Assembly (NCBI GenBank): GCA_003158895.1
Contig: PMLO01000128.1
Coordinates: 5,428 to 26,917 of the forward strand
From: Propionibacteriaceae bacterium
GTDB taxonomy: Bacteria; Actinomycetota; Actinomycetes; Propionibacteriales; Propionibacteriaceae
DNA: 21,490 nt
Direction of reading: 5' to 3'
A program made the position numbers and the translations under genes. Of the stretch, positions 6,725-14,687 are shown piece after piece. The number at the start of each line of letters is the position of its first letter. Position 1 is the first letter of the stretch. The notes beneath the pieces were generated by a model. The model was not told where the DNA came from. It did no database searches and saw nothing but the letters and a program-made list of their open reading frames with translations.

Positions 6725-7701
6725 CCGCACCTTCCCTCACGCTCGCGGAGGCCGCAGCCCTCGCCGCCGAGGTCCTCGACCAGGTCGAACGTGCCGTCAT
6801 CGGCAAGCGCGATGCCTTGCGACTGGTCCTCGCGGGCGTCCTCGCGGGTGGTCACGTGCTCATCGAGGACCTGCCGGGCCTCGGAAAGACAGTCGCCGCG
6901 CACAGCCTGGCGACGGCCCTGGGCCTCACGTACACGCGGGCCCAGTTCACGCCTGACCTGCTGCCCAGCGACCTCACGGGCGGCTACATCTACGACCAGC
7001 GTGCCAGCGAGTTCGTCTTCCGCCCCGGACCCGTCTTCACCGGGCTGCTGCTCGCCGACGAGATCAACCGCACGCCACCGAAGACCCAGTCGGCGCTGCT
7101 CGAGGCGATGCAGGAGCACCGGGTGTCCGTAGAGGGCCACACGTTCGATCTGCCGCGCCCGTTCCACGTGCTCGCGACGGCGAACCCGATCGAGCACGAA
7201 GGCACGTACCCGCTGCCTGAGGCACAGCTCGACCGGTTCCTTTTGCGGCTCTCGTTCGGCTACCCGTCCGCGACCGACGAGGTGGACGTCCTGTCGCGGC
7301 GCATCGCGCGGCGTACGGAGGAGGCCACGATCGACGCGGTGCTGGACCCCGAGAGGCTGCTCGCCGTACAGAGCGCTGTCGAGGATATCCATGTGGCGCC
7401 GTCGGTCCTGCGCTACGTGGTGGCGCTGGTGACCGCCACCCGTCTGGACAAGTCGGTCCTCGTCGGGGCGTCCCCTAGAGGGTCGCTGGCGCTGGTCGCC
7501 TGCTCCCGCGCTGTCGCGCTCCTCGACGGCCGCAGCTTCGTGGCCCCCGAGGACATCAAAGCTGTCGCGCACGGGGCGCTCGACCACCGGATCACGTTGC
7601 GCCCGGAGCTCTGGCTGAGCGATGTGACGGCGGCGGCCGTGGTCGACGCGGCGCTCGACGAGACCCCCGTCCCCGACGCGAGCGACGTGCAGCCGCGGTG
7701 A
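6721..7701 (+). CDS. MoxR family AAA+ ATPase
   Basis: A 326-residue protein of the AAA_3/MoxR family. It has Walker A DLPGLGKT (about residues 50-57), Walker B LLADEINR (Asp113-Glu114), the block TPPKTQSALLEAMQEHRVSV, sensor 1 in VLATANPIEHEGTYPLPEAQ, and the DRFLLRLSFGYP motif. The C-terminal helical lid contains GASPRGSLALV, carrying the sensor 2 Arg. MoxR ATPases act as chaperones that remodel or insert cofactors into partner proteins, commonly with a DUF58/VWA partner such as the one encoded next. ATG 6721 overlaps the previous stop (ATGA) and the stop overlaps the next GTG. A longer open frame upstream is a shadow of the preceding gene. Length is typical for the family. Confidence 0.93.
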   Translation: MTAPSLTLAEAAALAAEVLDQVERAVIGKRDALRLVLAGVLAGGHVLIEDLPGLGKTVAAHSLATALGLTYTRAQFTPDLLPSDLTGGYIYDQRASEFVFRPGPVFTGLLLADEINRTPPKTQSALLEAMQEHRVSVEGHTFDLPRPFHVLATANPIEHEGTYPLPEAQLDRFLLRLSFGYPSATDEVDVLSRRIARRTEEATIDAVLDPERLLAVQSAVEDIHVAPSVLRYVVALVTATRLDKSVLVGASPRGSLALVACSRAVALLDGRSFVAPEDIKAVAHGALDHRITLRPELWLSDVTAAAVVDAALDETPVPDASDVQPR

Positions 7702-8984
7702 CCGAGCTCCCGATCCGGCCGACGCCCGCGCTCGTACGGTCCCTGCTGCTGGGACTGCTGCTGGCGCTGGGCGGCATCCTGCTGGGTCAACGCGGGGCCG
7801 CGGTGCTGGCTGCACCGTTCATCGTCCACGTGGCGTGGGCGCTGCTGACACGGGCTCGTACAGACGTGGTGCGCGTACGGACCAGGCCGCGGCTCGTCGC
7901 CGTCCACGAGGACGACGCCGTGCCTGTACGGATGGTGACCGATCGCCCGGGATGGTGGATCGCGGTGTCGTGGCCGTTGCGGTTCGGGATCCGGCTGGCT
8001 CCGCGGTCGGGCGCGGTCATCGACACGACCGACGCCAAGGTCGTGGTCGAACCGCACACCTGGGGCCGGTACCTTGTCGGCCCGCCCGAGGTCGCCGTCA
8101 TGGACGGGTCCGGCTCCTGGCGCGCTGCGGGAGAGGCCACGCCCGCGTACGTGGTGGTGCGGCCCGCCGCGGCCAGCCTCATCGGTTCGAGCGGGATCAC
8201 CCGACCGATCGGGATGGCTGGGGCCCACCCGTCGGCGAACCCGGGGGAGGGGAGCCAGCTGGCTGAGCTCCGCGAGTTCCGGCTCGGCGACCGCCTCAAG
8301 CGCATCAACTGGCGTGTGACGTCGCGGACCGGGCGGCTTCACGTCGCGACCATGCTCACCGAGCGGGACACCGACGTGCTGCTGGTCATGGACACGCTGC
8401 ACGACGTACCGGGCTTCAGCGCGACGGATCCGACATCGCTCGACCTGGCGGTACGAGCGGTGGCCGCGCTCTCGCGCCACTATCTGGGCTACGGCGACAG
8501 GGTCGCGGTGCACGACATCGGTCGTCGGATGCGCCATGTACGTGCGGGCGCCGGCCCGCGGCAGCTTCTCGTCACGATCGACGCCCTGTCGCGCATCGAC
8601 CGCGGCACGAACCCCGTGTTCCGCGGCCGCCCGATCCGAGGGATCACGCCGGGCACGCTCGTGTTCTTCTGCTCGCCGCTCATCGACGAGTCGTCGACGA
8701 CGGAGGTGGGGCGGCTGCGCCAGCTCGGGTGCGAGGTCGTCGTCGTCGACACGCTGCCTGCCGACCTCGGGACGCCGCGGTGGCTGCAGCGGCGCCGCCG
8801 GCGCGAGCGCACCTGGCTGGACGAGGCGTGGGTCGTACGCCGCCTCGAGCGTGAGGAGACGTTCGCGAAGCTACGGCAGGCGGGCGTCCCTGTCGTCGCG
8901 TGGCGCGGCACCGGATCTTTGGCAGGTGTCCTCGCCACGATGGAGCGGTCGCGTCGGGCACCGCGGCTGGTGAGGAGGGGCTGA
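7698..8984 (+). CDS. DUF58 domain protein, MoxR partner
   Basis: A 428-residue protein. Two short hydrophobic segments at residues about 13-48 form an N-terminal hairpin in the membrane, then a beta-rich region. The DUF58 signature is LGDRLKRINWRVTSRTGRLHV (about residues 195-215), followed by a degenerate VWA-like fold starting TDVLLVMDTLHDVPG. The DxSxS metal site of true VWA domains is not visible (DTLHD instead). A basic segment (RRRRRERTW) lies near residue 367. DUF58 proteins are encoded next to MoxR ATPases across bacteria and are taken to be their adaptor or client. GTG 7698 overlaps the moxR stop in GTGA. Confidence 0.88.
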   Translation: MTELPIRPTPALVRSLLLGLLLALGGILLGQRGAAVLAAPFIVHVAWALLTRARTDVVRVRTRPRLVAVHEDDAVPVRMVTDRPGWWIAVSWPLRFGIRLAPRSGAVIDTTDAKVVVEPHTWGRYLVGPPEVAVMDGSGSWRAAGEATPAYVVVRPAAASLIGSSGITRPIGMAGAHPSANPGEGSQLAELREFRLGDRLKRINWRVTSRTGRLHVATMLTERDTDVLLVMDTLHDVPGFSATDPTSLDLAVRAVAALSRHYLGYGDRVAVHDIGRRMRHVRAGAGPRQLLVTIDALSRIDRGTNPVFRGRPIRGITPGTLVFFCSPLIDESSTTEVGRLRQLGCEVVVVDTLPADLGTPRWLQRRRRRERTWLDEAWVVRRLEREETFAKLRQAGVPVVAWRGTGSLAGVLATMERSRRAPRLVRRG

Positions 8985-9661
8985 TGGACGAGCTCGTCGC
9001 GGCGCTGATCGACCGCATCCGTACCGTCACCCTCCACCAGTGGCTCACCAAGCTCGTCGTCGCGCTCGCCGGCGCCGCGCTCATCGCGGTGTGCGACAGC
9101 GCCACGACTGCTGCTCTCGCCGGTGGGACGCCGGTCATCGCAGCGATCATCCTCGCGTTCCTCGTCATCTGGCCCGAGTCGATCGCCTCGATCATGTTCC
9201 TCGGCTTCTGCGCGGTCTGGTGGCTGTTCGCGTGGCACCACTCGATCTGGGCGACCGTACCGGTGGCTGCACTCGTCGGGCTGGTGCACCTGCTCGCGGC
9301 GCTTGCGACGGGGCCGCGGCACGCAGTCGTACGGCTCGCAGCCCTGCGGTTCTTCGCCACGCGCATCGGCGCGTACGTGCTCGTCACTGCCGGCGTCGGC
9401 AGCGCCGTCGCTGCCCTGACCACGCTGCCCACCTCCCAGTGGGTCGCGTGGCTGGCCGTGGTCGCGATCTGCGTCGCCACCCTGGTCGCCACGTTGGTGG
9501 CGGGCAGCATCGACGAGGCCGGTCAGGTCCCTGAGGAGATCCTCGAGGACGAGCCGTTCCTCCCCGCGGACCTCTCGGCGGAGCTCAGCCACGCAGGAGG
9601 CGCCAGCGCTCCGGAGGCGCTTCGTGACCAGCGGCGTAAGCCGCGCAGGCACTCCTGGTAG
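8984..9661 (+). CDS. Polytopic membrane protein, last gene of the MoxR operon
   Basis: A 225-residue protein with about six hydrophobic segments (for example KLVVALAGAALIAV, VIAAIILAFLVIWP, GFCAVWWLFAWH and AWLAVVAICVATLVA) and an acidic-to-basic cytoplasmic tail (EEILEDEPFLP, ending QRRKPRRHSW). I do not recognise a named domain. Its ATG overlaps the DUF58 stop by one base (TGATG), and GAGGAGG lies 4 nt upstream. It closes the operon; no hairpin terminator is visible before the convergent M20 gene, whose stop is 27 nt away. Confidence 0.78.
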   Translation: MDELVAALIDRIRTVTLHQWLTKLVVALAGAALIAVCDSATTAALAGGTPVIAAIILAFLVIWPESIASIMFLGFCAVWWLFAWHHSIWATVPVAALVGLVHLLAALATGPRHAVVRLAALRFFATRIGAYVLVTAGVGSAVAALTTLPTSQWVAWLAVVAICVATLVATLVAGSIDEAGQVPEEILEDEPFLPADLSAELSHAGGASAPEALRDQRRKPRRHSW

Positions 9662-9687
9662 CGGCTCGCGTCAGGATGTCCTCCGCG

Positions 9688-10866
9688 TCACGAACTGCTG
9701 CCGGGTAGCTCCTGCCTGCGTGCACGCAGAAGCCCGACCTGTTGTGGGCCCGTGGCCGCGGCCACCGTCCAGGCCATCGCGATGGCCGCCTGCGTCATGA
9801 CGTCGTATGCCACGTCAGTGCCCGCCGCCGCGGCGTAGTCCGCCGAGTGGAGCGATGCCGTCACACCTGGAAGCCTGACCCACGGGTGCAGCGACGGGAC
9901 CACCTGAGACACGTTGCCCATGTCCGTGGAGCCGCCTGCCAGCGGTACGCCGGCGGCCGGATCGAGACCCAGCTCCACGAGCGCGTCGCACCACAGGCCT
10001 CCGAGGAGGTCGTTCTGGCGCAGCGGCTGGTACGGACGACCGACCGGCTCGATGCTGAGCCCGCAGTCGGTGGCGAGCGCGCCGGCCTCGAGGCAGCGGA
10101 AGACACGGACCCGCAACGCCTCGTACTCGTCGATGGTCCACGCGCGGCACTCGAACTCGATCGTGGCGTGGTCGGGGATGACGTTCGGTACGGAGCCTGA
10201 CCGTACGACGTTGGCGCTGAGCCGGTGGTCGCTGGGGACCTGCTGACGCAGGAGCGCCAGCGCCACCTCGGCGATGACGACCGCGTCGGTGGTATTGCGG
10301 CCGAGGTGCGGTGCGGCTGCCGCGTGGGCCGCCTGGCCGGTGTACGTGGCGACGAACTGGCCGATGGCCTGGCTCGACGTACCGCGGGGGTCGAGGCGGA
10401 TGCCGTCCGGGACCGTGTGGATCATGATCGCGAGGTCGACGTCGGCGAAGACGCCGTCGGCGATCAGCGGGATCTTGCCGCCGCCGCGCTCCTCGGCCGG
10501 GCAGCCGACCGCCAGCACGGTGAGACCGAGGTCGTCGGCGCGTTCGGCGAGGGCGATCGCGGCCAGCGCTCCCGCTCCGGAGATGAGGTTGTGCCCGCAG
10601 GCGTGGCCGATCTCGGGCAGCGCGTCGAACTCGAGGCAGACCGCTACCGTCGTGCCGCCCGATCCCGATCGCGCGACGAACGCCGTGGGGTCGCCGGGAC
10701 CAGGGTCGATGTCGAAGCCGTGGCCCGCGAACAGCTCGATGAGCCGTGCGACCGCGCGGTGCTCCTCGTCGGCAGTCTCCGGATCGGCGTGGATGGCGCG
10801 TGCGACGGCCTCCACGGCCGGCCGCAACGCCTCCACGCGAGCCCGGAGATCGTCTCGGACGGTCAT
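9688..10866 (-). CDS. M20 family amidohydrolase (AbgB/PM20D2-like)
   Basis: A 392-residue M20-type metallo-amidohydrolase. The metal-site motif is LEFDALPEIGHACGHN (His88, His92), then CPAEERGGG (Glu125-Glu126: catalytic base and metal ligand), His150 in MIHTVP, and a late SLHSADYA. The dimerisation domain contains QAAHAAAAPHLGRNTTDAVV, and GGSTDMGNVSQVVPSLHPW is typical of the branch that includes p-aminobenzoyl-glutamate hydrolase and PM20D2 dipeptidases. It would hydrolyse an amide bond in a small substrate in the cytoplasm; the substrate is unknown. ATG 10866 has GGGGGGA 7 nt upstream, and TAGCGT at 10899-10894 on the minus strand is a possible -10. The gene is divergent from the PfkB kinase. 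Confidence 0.87.
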   Translation of the reverse strand: MTVRDDLRARVEALRPAVEAVARAIHADPETADEEHRAVARLIELFAGHGFDIDPGPGDPTAFVARSGSGGTTVAVCLEFDALPEIGHACGHNLISGAGALAAIALAERADDLGLTVLAVGCPAEERGGGKIPLIADGVFADVDLAIMIHTVPDGIRLDPRGTSSQAIGQFVATYTGQAAHAAAAPHLGRNTTDAVVIAEVALALLRQQVPSDHRLSANVVRSGSVPNVIPDHATIEFECRAWTIDEYEALRVRVFRCLEAGALATDCGLSIEPVGRPYQPLRQNDLLGGLWCDALVELGLDPAAGVPLAGGSTDMGNVSQVVPSLHPWVRLPGVTASLHSADYAAAAGTDVAYDVMTQAAIAMAWTVAAATGPQQVGLLRARRQELPGSSS

Positions 10867-10939
10867 GTAGGTCCCCCCATCAGTGGTGGGGCCACGCTAA
10901 CAACTCGACGACCCTCGTGGTCGCGCGACCGGTGGGAGA

Positions 10940-10953
10940 CGGGACAAGTCCCG
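10940..10953. promoter_or_regulatory. Short palindrome in the M20/kinase divergent promoter region
   Basis: CGGGAC-AA-GTCCCG is a perfect 6-bp inverted repeat around a 2-base centre, in the 177-bp gap between the divergent starts at 10866 and 11044. The remainder of the gap shows only the possible minus-strand -10 at 10899 and the kinase ribosome binding site. It could be an operator; chance occurrence in GC-rich DNA is possible. Confidence 0.3.
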
Positions 10954-11043
10954 GAAACACCGCCTCCGCCGACGGCAGGCACGGCAGGATTCGACGTGTC
11001 ACCACGCGTGTGCACGCAGCACGCTCAGGAGAGGGAAGAGCCG

Positions 11044-12117
11044 ATGCAGCTACGCGAGGACGCCACCTGGTCAGTCGTCGTTCCGACGTCCATGGGCGTC
11101 AGGATCACCCCGGAGAACAGTCAAGCCGTACACGTCTCGAGCCGGTACGTGATGCAGGCCACCTCGGCGGAGACCAACGTCGCGAGCGTCATCAGCTACC
11201 TCGGGATGCCGGCGCTGGCGCTGACGAACTTCGTCGCCGGCAGCCCGATCTCGGCGTTCATCAAGGCCGATCTGCGGGCCCGGAATATGTCGTACCGCGG
11301 TCCCGATCTGCCACAGGGCGGCCCGTGGGGGTACAGGCATCAGTTCAACATCGCCGACTCCGGCTTCGGCAGCCGCGGGCCCCGCGTGTGGAACGACCGT
11401 GCGGGGGAGGTCGGCCTCGACCTCGACGTCGACCAGTTCGATCTCGAGCAGCTGTTCGGCACCGAGGGCGTGAAGATCCTTCATATGTCCGGCCTGGTCG
11501 CCGCGCTGTCACCGAAGACGAAGGACTTCTGCCTGGCGCTCGCGCGTGCTGCGAAGGCGCACGGCACGGCGATCTCCATGGACATGAACTACCGCGCGAC
11601 GTTCTGGAAGGGCCGCGAGGCGGAGCTCCGGGAGGCGTTCACCGAGATCGCGGAGGAGTGCGACATCCTCATCGGCAACGAAGAGGACTTCCAGCTCTGC
11701 CTGGGCATCGAAGGCCCCGAAGCGGGAGGCGCCGACCTCACCGACCAGATCGCCTCCTTCACGGAGATGATCGGCCGGATCCGTACCCGTTTCCCCCAGG
11801 CCCAGTTCATCGCCACCACGCTCCGCGAAGTCGTCAGCGTCAACGAGCACATCTGGGGCATGGTCGTGTACGGGGACGGCGACTTCCACGTTGCACCACC
11901 GCGCTCGATCGGGGTCCTCGACCGCATCGGCGGCGGCGACGGCTCGGTCGGCGGCATGCTGTACGGAATCCTCAAGGGCTGGTCGGCCGAGCAGTGCATG
12001 CAGTTCGGCTGGGCCACCGGCGCCCTCGCGGCCGCGTCCACCACCGACTACGGCGCACCCGCCGACGAGGACCAGGTCTGGTCCATCTGGCAGGGCAACG
12101 CCCGCGTCCAGCGCTGA
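11044..12117 (+). CDS. PfkB family sugar kinase, KdgK-like
   Basis: A 357-residue ribokinase-fold kinase. Its order of motifs follows 2-keto-3-deoxygluconate kinases: SAETNVASVISYLGMPALAL near the N-terminus, the WNDRAGEVG segment, HMSGLVAALS, SMDMNYRATFWKG, DILIGNEEDFQLCLGIEG, then the catalytic motif DRIGGGDGSVGG with Asp299 as base. The usual GDAF or GDSF is GDGS here, and the sugar-contact N-terminus is divergent, so the true substrate may not be KDG. It would phosphorylate a sugar or sugar acid with ATP in the cytoplasm. ATG 11044 has the purine tract AGGAGAGGGAAG just upstream. An in-frame extension back to 10225 is only a shadow of the M20 gene. A tandem repeat separates it from the FGGY kinase. 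Confidence 0.83.
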   Translation: MQLREDATWSVVVPTSMGVRITPENSQAVHVSSRYVMQATSAETNVASVISYLGMPALALTNFVAGSPISAFIKADLRARNMSYRGPDLPQGGPWGYRHQFNIADSGFGSRGPRVWNDRAGEVGLDLDVDQFDLEQLFGTEGVKILHMSGLVAALSPKTKDFCLALARAAKAHGTAISMDMNYRATFWKGREAELREAFTEIAEECDILIGNEEDFQLCLGIEGPEAGGADLTDQIASFTEMIGRIRTRFPQAQFIATTLREVVSVNEHIWGMVVYGDGDFHVAPPRSIGVLDRIGGGDGSVGGMLYGILKGWSAEQCMQFGWATGALAAASTTDYGAPADEDQVWSIWQGNARVQR

Positions 12118-12122
12118 CCTGC

Positions 12123-12188
12123 GCTCGGGGAGAGGACCTGTACCACTCGGGGAGAGGACCTGTACCGCTCGGAGAGAGACTCTGTGGC
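12123..12188. repeat. Three-copy 22-bp tandem repeat
   Basis: Two copies identical except for the first base (12123-12144 and 12145-12166, core CTCGGGGAGAGGACCTG followed by TACC) are followed by a degenerate third copy at 12167-12188 (16 of 22 matching). They begin 5 nt after the PfkB kinase stop. No spacer separates copies, so this is not a CRISPR. Possible roles are transcript end, protein binding, or a slipped-replication remnant. Confidence 0.8.
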
Positions 12189-12228
12189 ACAGGCCCACCC
12201 ACTCGCTGCATATACAGTCAGGGTCGAC

Positions 12229-12234
12229 TAGGGT
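12229..12234 (+). promoter_or_regulatory. -10 box TAGGGT of the FGGY kinase operon
   Basis: TAGGGT fits TANNNT. CTGCAT at 12206-12211 is a weak -35 with a 17-nt spacer. The leader would be about 27 nt and carries AGGGAGG (12251-12257) before GTG 12268. The surrounding bases repeat short TCAGT/CAGGG elements (12215-12255) that could be where the SorC regulator binds. Confidence 0.45.
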
Positions 12235-12267
12235 GTCAGTGATCAGTCTCAGGGAGGTGCTCGTACG

Positions 12268-13707
12268 GTGACGTCGGTGCTGGCGATCGACCAGGGGACC
12301 CAGTCCACGAAAGCGTTGCTCGTGGGACGGGACCATCGCGTCACGAGCCGTGGCGCCTCGTCACTGGACCGTACGTTCCCCCAGGCCGGCTGGGTCGAGC
12401 AGGATGCCGAGGCGATCTGGAACTCGGTCGTCGCCGCCGCGGACGGCGTCTCCGGACAGGTCGATGGCATCTCCTTGTCCACGCAGCGGGAGACCGTGGT
12501 CGCCTGGGACGCATCGACGGGCCGGCCGCTCGGGCCTGCGTTGTCGTGGCAGGACCAGCGGGCCGTCGCCATCTGCGAGAGACTCGCACCGCTCGCCGGC
12601 GCCGTTGAGGCCCGGACGGGCCTGCTGCTGGACCCGATGTTCTCCGCAGCGAAGATCTCCTGGCTTCTCGACGCGTACGATCCCGACCGCAGCCTCGCCC
12701 GTACAGGTCGGGTGAAGGTGGGGACGATCGACTCGTGGCTGCTGTGGCGCCTCACCGGGAGGCACCTCACGGAGGCGGGAAACGCCAGCCGTACATCGCT
12801 GCTGGACATCGCGACCGTGGCGTGGGACCCCGAGCTGTGCGACGGCTTCGGCGTACCCGTCGAATGCCTGCCTGACGTCGTCTCGTCGATGCCGATGGTC
12901 CCGACGACGATCGCGCTGGGGCCGGCACCGGTCGGCACCCCCGTGGCGGGCGTTCTCGGTGACTCGCACGCCGCGCTGTTCGCCAACGCCGGGTGGCGGC
13001 CAGGCTCGGTGAAGGCGTCGTACGGGACCGGTTCCTCGATCATGGCCGTCTCCGAGGCGACAACCGCCGACGGGCTCTGCCGCACGATCGCCTGGGACGG
13101 ACCTGCCGGCGTCACACGCGCACTCGAGGGAAACATCCGCTCCAGCGGCGCGACCCTGACGTGGCTGTGCGACCTGCTGGGCGTGTCGGCGCCGGAGCTG
13201 TCGACGCTGGCGCTCACCGGCTCACCGGAAGTCCACCTCGTGCCGGCGTTCGGCGGACTGGGAGCTCCGTACTGGGATGCCCGCGCCGTCGGCGTACTGG
13301 ATGGTCTCGACATGGGCAGCGGACGCCCGGACCTGGCGCGCGCGGCCCTGGAGTCGGTCGCCTTCCAGGTGACCGACGTCCTGGCGGCGGTCACCGCTGC
13401 CGGCACACCTGCCACGACCGTCCTTGCCGACGGGGGAGTGACGGCCAGCGACCTGCTCATGCAGTGGCAGGCCGACATCGCGCAAGCAACCGTCGTCGTC
13501 TCCGACGAGCCCGAGCTGTCGGCGCTCGGCAGCGCCGACCTCGCCGGCGTGGCGTTGGGTGGTTGGTCCATCGCCGACCTCGAGGCCCTGGACCGGCCTC
13601 GTCACGAGTTCAGCCCGGCCGTCTCTGCGGCCGAGTCAGTATCCGCACGAGACGGGTGGGCCCTCGCGGTGGCCCGCGCCCGCCTGACACGAAAGGACCG
13701 CTCATGA
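12268..13707 (+). CDS. FGGY family carbohydrate kinase (glycerol-kinase-like branch)
   Basis: A 479-residue FGGY kinase. It has the phosphate-binding N-terminus AIDQGTQSTKALL, STQRETVVAWDASTGRPL and ALSWQDQRA. The catalytic Asp232 is in LGDSHAALF. Further on are KASYGTGSS, FGGLGAPYWDARAVGVLDG, and the second-domain motif LADGGVTASDLLMQWQADI. The QRET and GAPYWD blocks resemble glycerol kinase more than xylulokinase. But coupling to a xylose-isomerase-like gene and a SorC regulator argues for a sugar or polyol-derived ketose as substrate. It transfers phosphate from ATP in the cytoplasm. GTG 12268 has AGGGAGG 10 nt upstream. Its stop overlaps the next ATG (ATGA). Substrate assignment is not possible from sequence. 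Confidence 0.85.
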   Translation: MTSVLAIDQGTQSTKALLVGRDHRVTSRGASSLDRTFPQAGWVEQDAEAIWNSVVAAADGVSGQVDGISLSTQRETVVAWDASTGRPLGPALSWQDQRAVAICERLAPLAGAVEARTGLLLDPMFSAAKISWLLDAYDPDRSLARTGRVKVGTIDSWLLWRLTGRHLTEAGNASRTSLLDIATVAWDPELCDGFGVPVECLPDVVSSMPMVPTTIALGPAPVGTPVAGVLGDSHAALFANAGWRPGSVKASYGTGSSIMAVSEATTADGLCRTIAWDGPAGVTRALEGNIRSSGATLTWLCDLLGVSAPELSTLALTGSPEVHLVPAFGGLGAPYWDARAVGVLDGLDMGSGRPDLARAALESVAFQVTDVLAAVTAAGTPATTVLADGGVTASDLLMQWQADIAQATVVVSDEPELSALGSADLAGVALGGWSIADLEALDRPRHEFSPAVSAAESVSARDGWALAVARARLTRKDRS

Positions 13708-14687
13708 CGGCGAGGTTCGGAGCAGGCATCTGGCACTTCGCCAGCTACGTCGACCGGTACGCGACCGACGGGTACGCCGAGCCCATCGGGATGCTCGAGA
13801 TGATCGACCGTGCCGGTGAGGTGGGCGACCTGAGCGTCGTCGACCTCAACTACCCCTTCCCCGGCTGCGATGCCCCGCTCAGCGAGGTCCAGGCGCGGCT
13901 CGCCAAGAACAACCTGTCGGTCATCGGTATCACGCCCGAGATGTACACGCGGAGGTTCTCGCGCGGGGCGTTCACGAACCCCGACCCGGGTGTGCGCCGT
14001 GCGGCCCATGACCTCATCACCGAGGCGGCGGGCGTCGTGCGCGAGCTTGGCGCGTCGTACGTGAAGCTCTGGCCCGGGCAGGACGGCTGGGACTACCCGT
14101 TCCAGGTCGACCACCGCAAGCTCTGGCAGATGTCGATGGATGGTGTGGCCAACCTGGCCAGCGAGAACCCCGACCTCAAGTTCGTCATCGAGTACAAGCC
14201 GCGCGAGCCCCGCGTCCACATGAGCTACGACTCGGTCTCCCGCACGCTGCTGGCCCTCGAGAAGATCAACCTGCCCAACATCGGCATCCTCCTCGACTTC
14301 GGGCATGCGTTGTACGGAGGGGAGTCGCCCGCCGACTCCGCACAGCTCGCGATCGACTACGGCCGTTTGTTCGGCATGGACGTCAACGACAACATGCGCA
14401 GCTGGGACGACGACATGATCGCCGGTTCCGTACATCCCATGGAGCTGTTCGAGTTCTTCTACGTCTTGGCCAAGAACAAGTGGGACGGCGTCTGGCAGCT
14501 CGACCAGTTCCCGTTCCGCGAGGACACGGTCGGCGCCGCCAAGCAGGCCATCCGTTTCCTGCGCCGGGTGGAGAAGGGCCTCGAGAGGCTCGACTTCGAC
14601 GCGATGCAGGCGGCTCAGGACGCGCAGGATGCTGTCACGGCCACCCGGCTCGCGTCGGACGCCCTGTTCGGCGACCTGGCGAACTGA
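13704..14687 (+). CDS. Xylose-isomerase-like TIM-barrel sugar isomerase/epimerase
   Basis: A 327-residue TIM-barrel protein of the xylose isomerase-like/AP endonuclease 2 superfamily. Likely divalent-metal ligands are present: Glu163 in VIEYKPREP, Asp198 and His201 in LLDFGHALYGG, Asp226 and Asp229 in GMDVNDN (compare HIDLN of xylose isomerase), His244 in GSVHP, and Asp267 in QLDQFPFRED. It should interconvert an aldose and a ketose or epimerise a ketose, free or phosphorylated. ATG 13704 overlaps the kinase stop, with GAAAGGA 6 nt upstream, so the two are made together, as in isomerase-kinase pairs such as xylAB. The substrate is unknown; D-apiose, a tetrose derivative or a deoxysugar are all possible. 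Confidence 0.82.
   Translation: MTARFGAGIWHFASYVDRYATDGYAEPIGMLEMIDRAGEVGDLSVVDLNYPFPGCDAPLSEVQARLAKNNLSVIGITPEMYTRRFSRGAFTNPDPGVRRAAHDLITEAAGVVRELGASYVKLWPGQDGWDYPFQVDHRKLWQMSMDGVANLASENPDLKFVIEYKPREPRVHMSYDSVSRTLLALEKINLPNIGILLDFGHALYGGESPADSAQLAIDYGRLFGMDVNDNMRSWDDDMIAGSVHPMELFEFFYVLAKNKWDGVWQLDQFPFREDTVGAAKQAIRFLRRVEKGLERLDFDAMQAAQDAQDAVTATRLASDALFGDLAN

Noticed and set aside
6697..7815. A 372-residue minus-strand open frame opposite moxR
   Set aside because: Long antisense frames arise from GC-rich third positions. The plus strand encodes a complete MoxR with all motifs.
10225..11043. A 630-residue open frame fusing a long N-terminal extension to the PfkB kinase
   Set aside because: The extension lies antisense to the M20 gene, is Arg/Asp-rich low-complexity sequence, and the kinase fold begins right after ATG 11044, which has a good ribosome binding site.
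12123..12188. CRISPR-like array
   Set aside because: The copies are directly adjacent with no spacers, and no cas genes are nearby.
12211..12216. TATACA as the -10 box of the FGGY operon
   Set aside because: It lacks the final T of TANNNT and has no -35 partner; TAGGGT at 12229 is better placed.
12993..13703. Upstream extension of the TIM-barrel isomerase through the FGGY kinase in another frame
   Set aside because: It is an alternative frame of the kinase with Arg/Gly/Pro-rich composition. ATG 13704 has GAAAGGA and matches the start of the barrel.
13704..14687. Assigning the cluster to a known L-rhamnose, erythritol or xylose pathway
   Set aside because: The isomerase shares only superfamily metal-site motifs, the FGGY kinase is glycerol-kinase-like, and no aldolase, dehydrogenase or transporter is present to support any one pathway.
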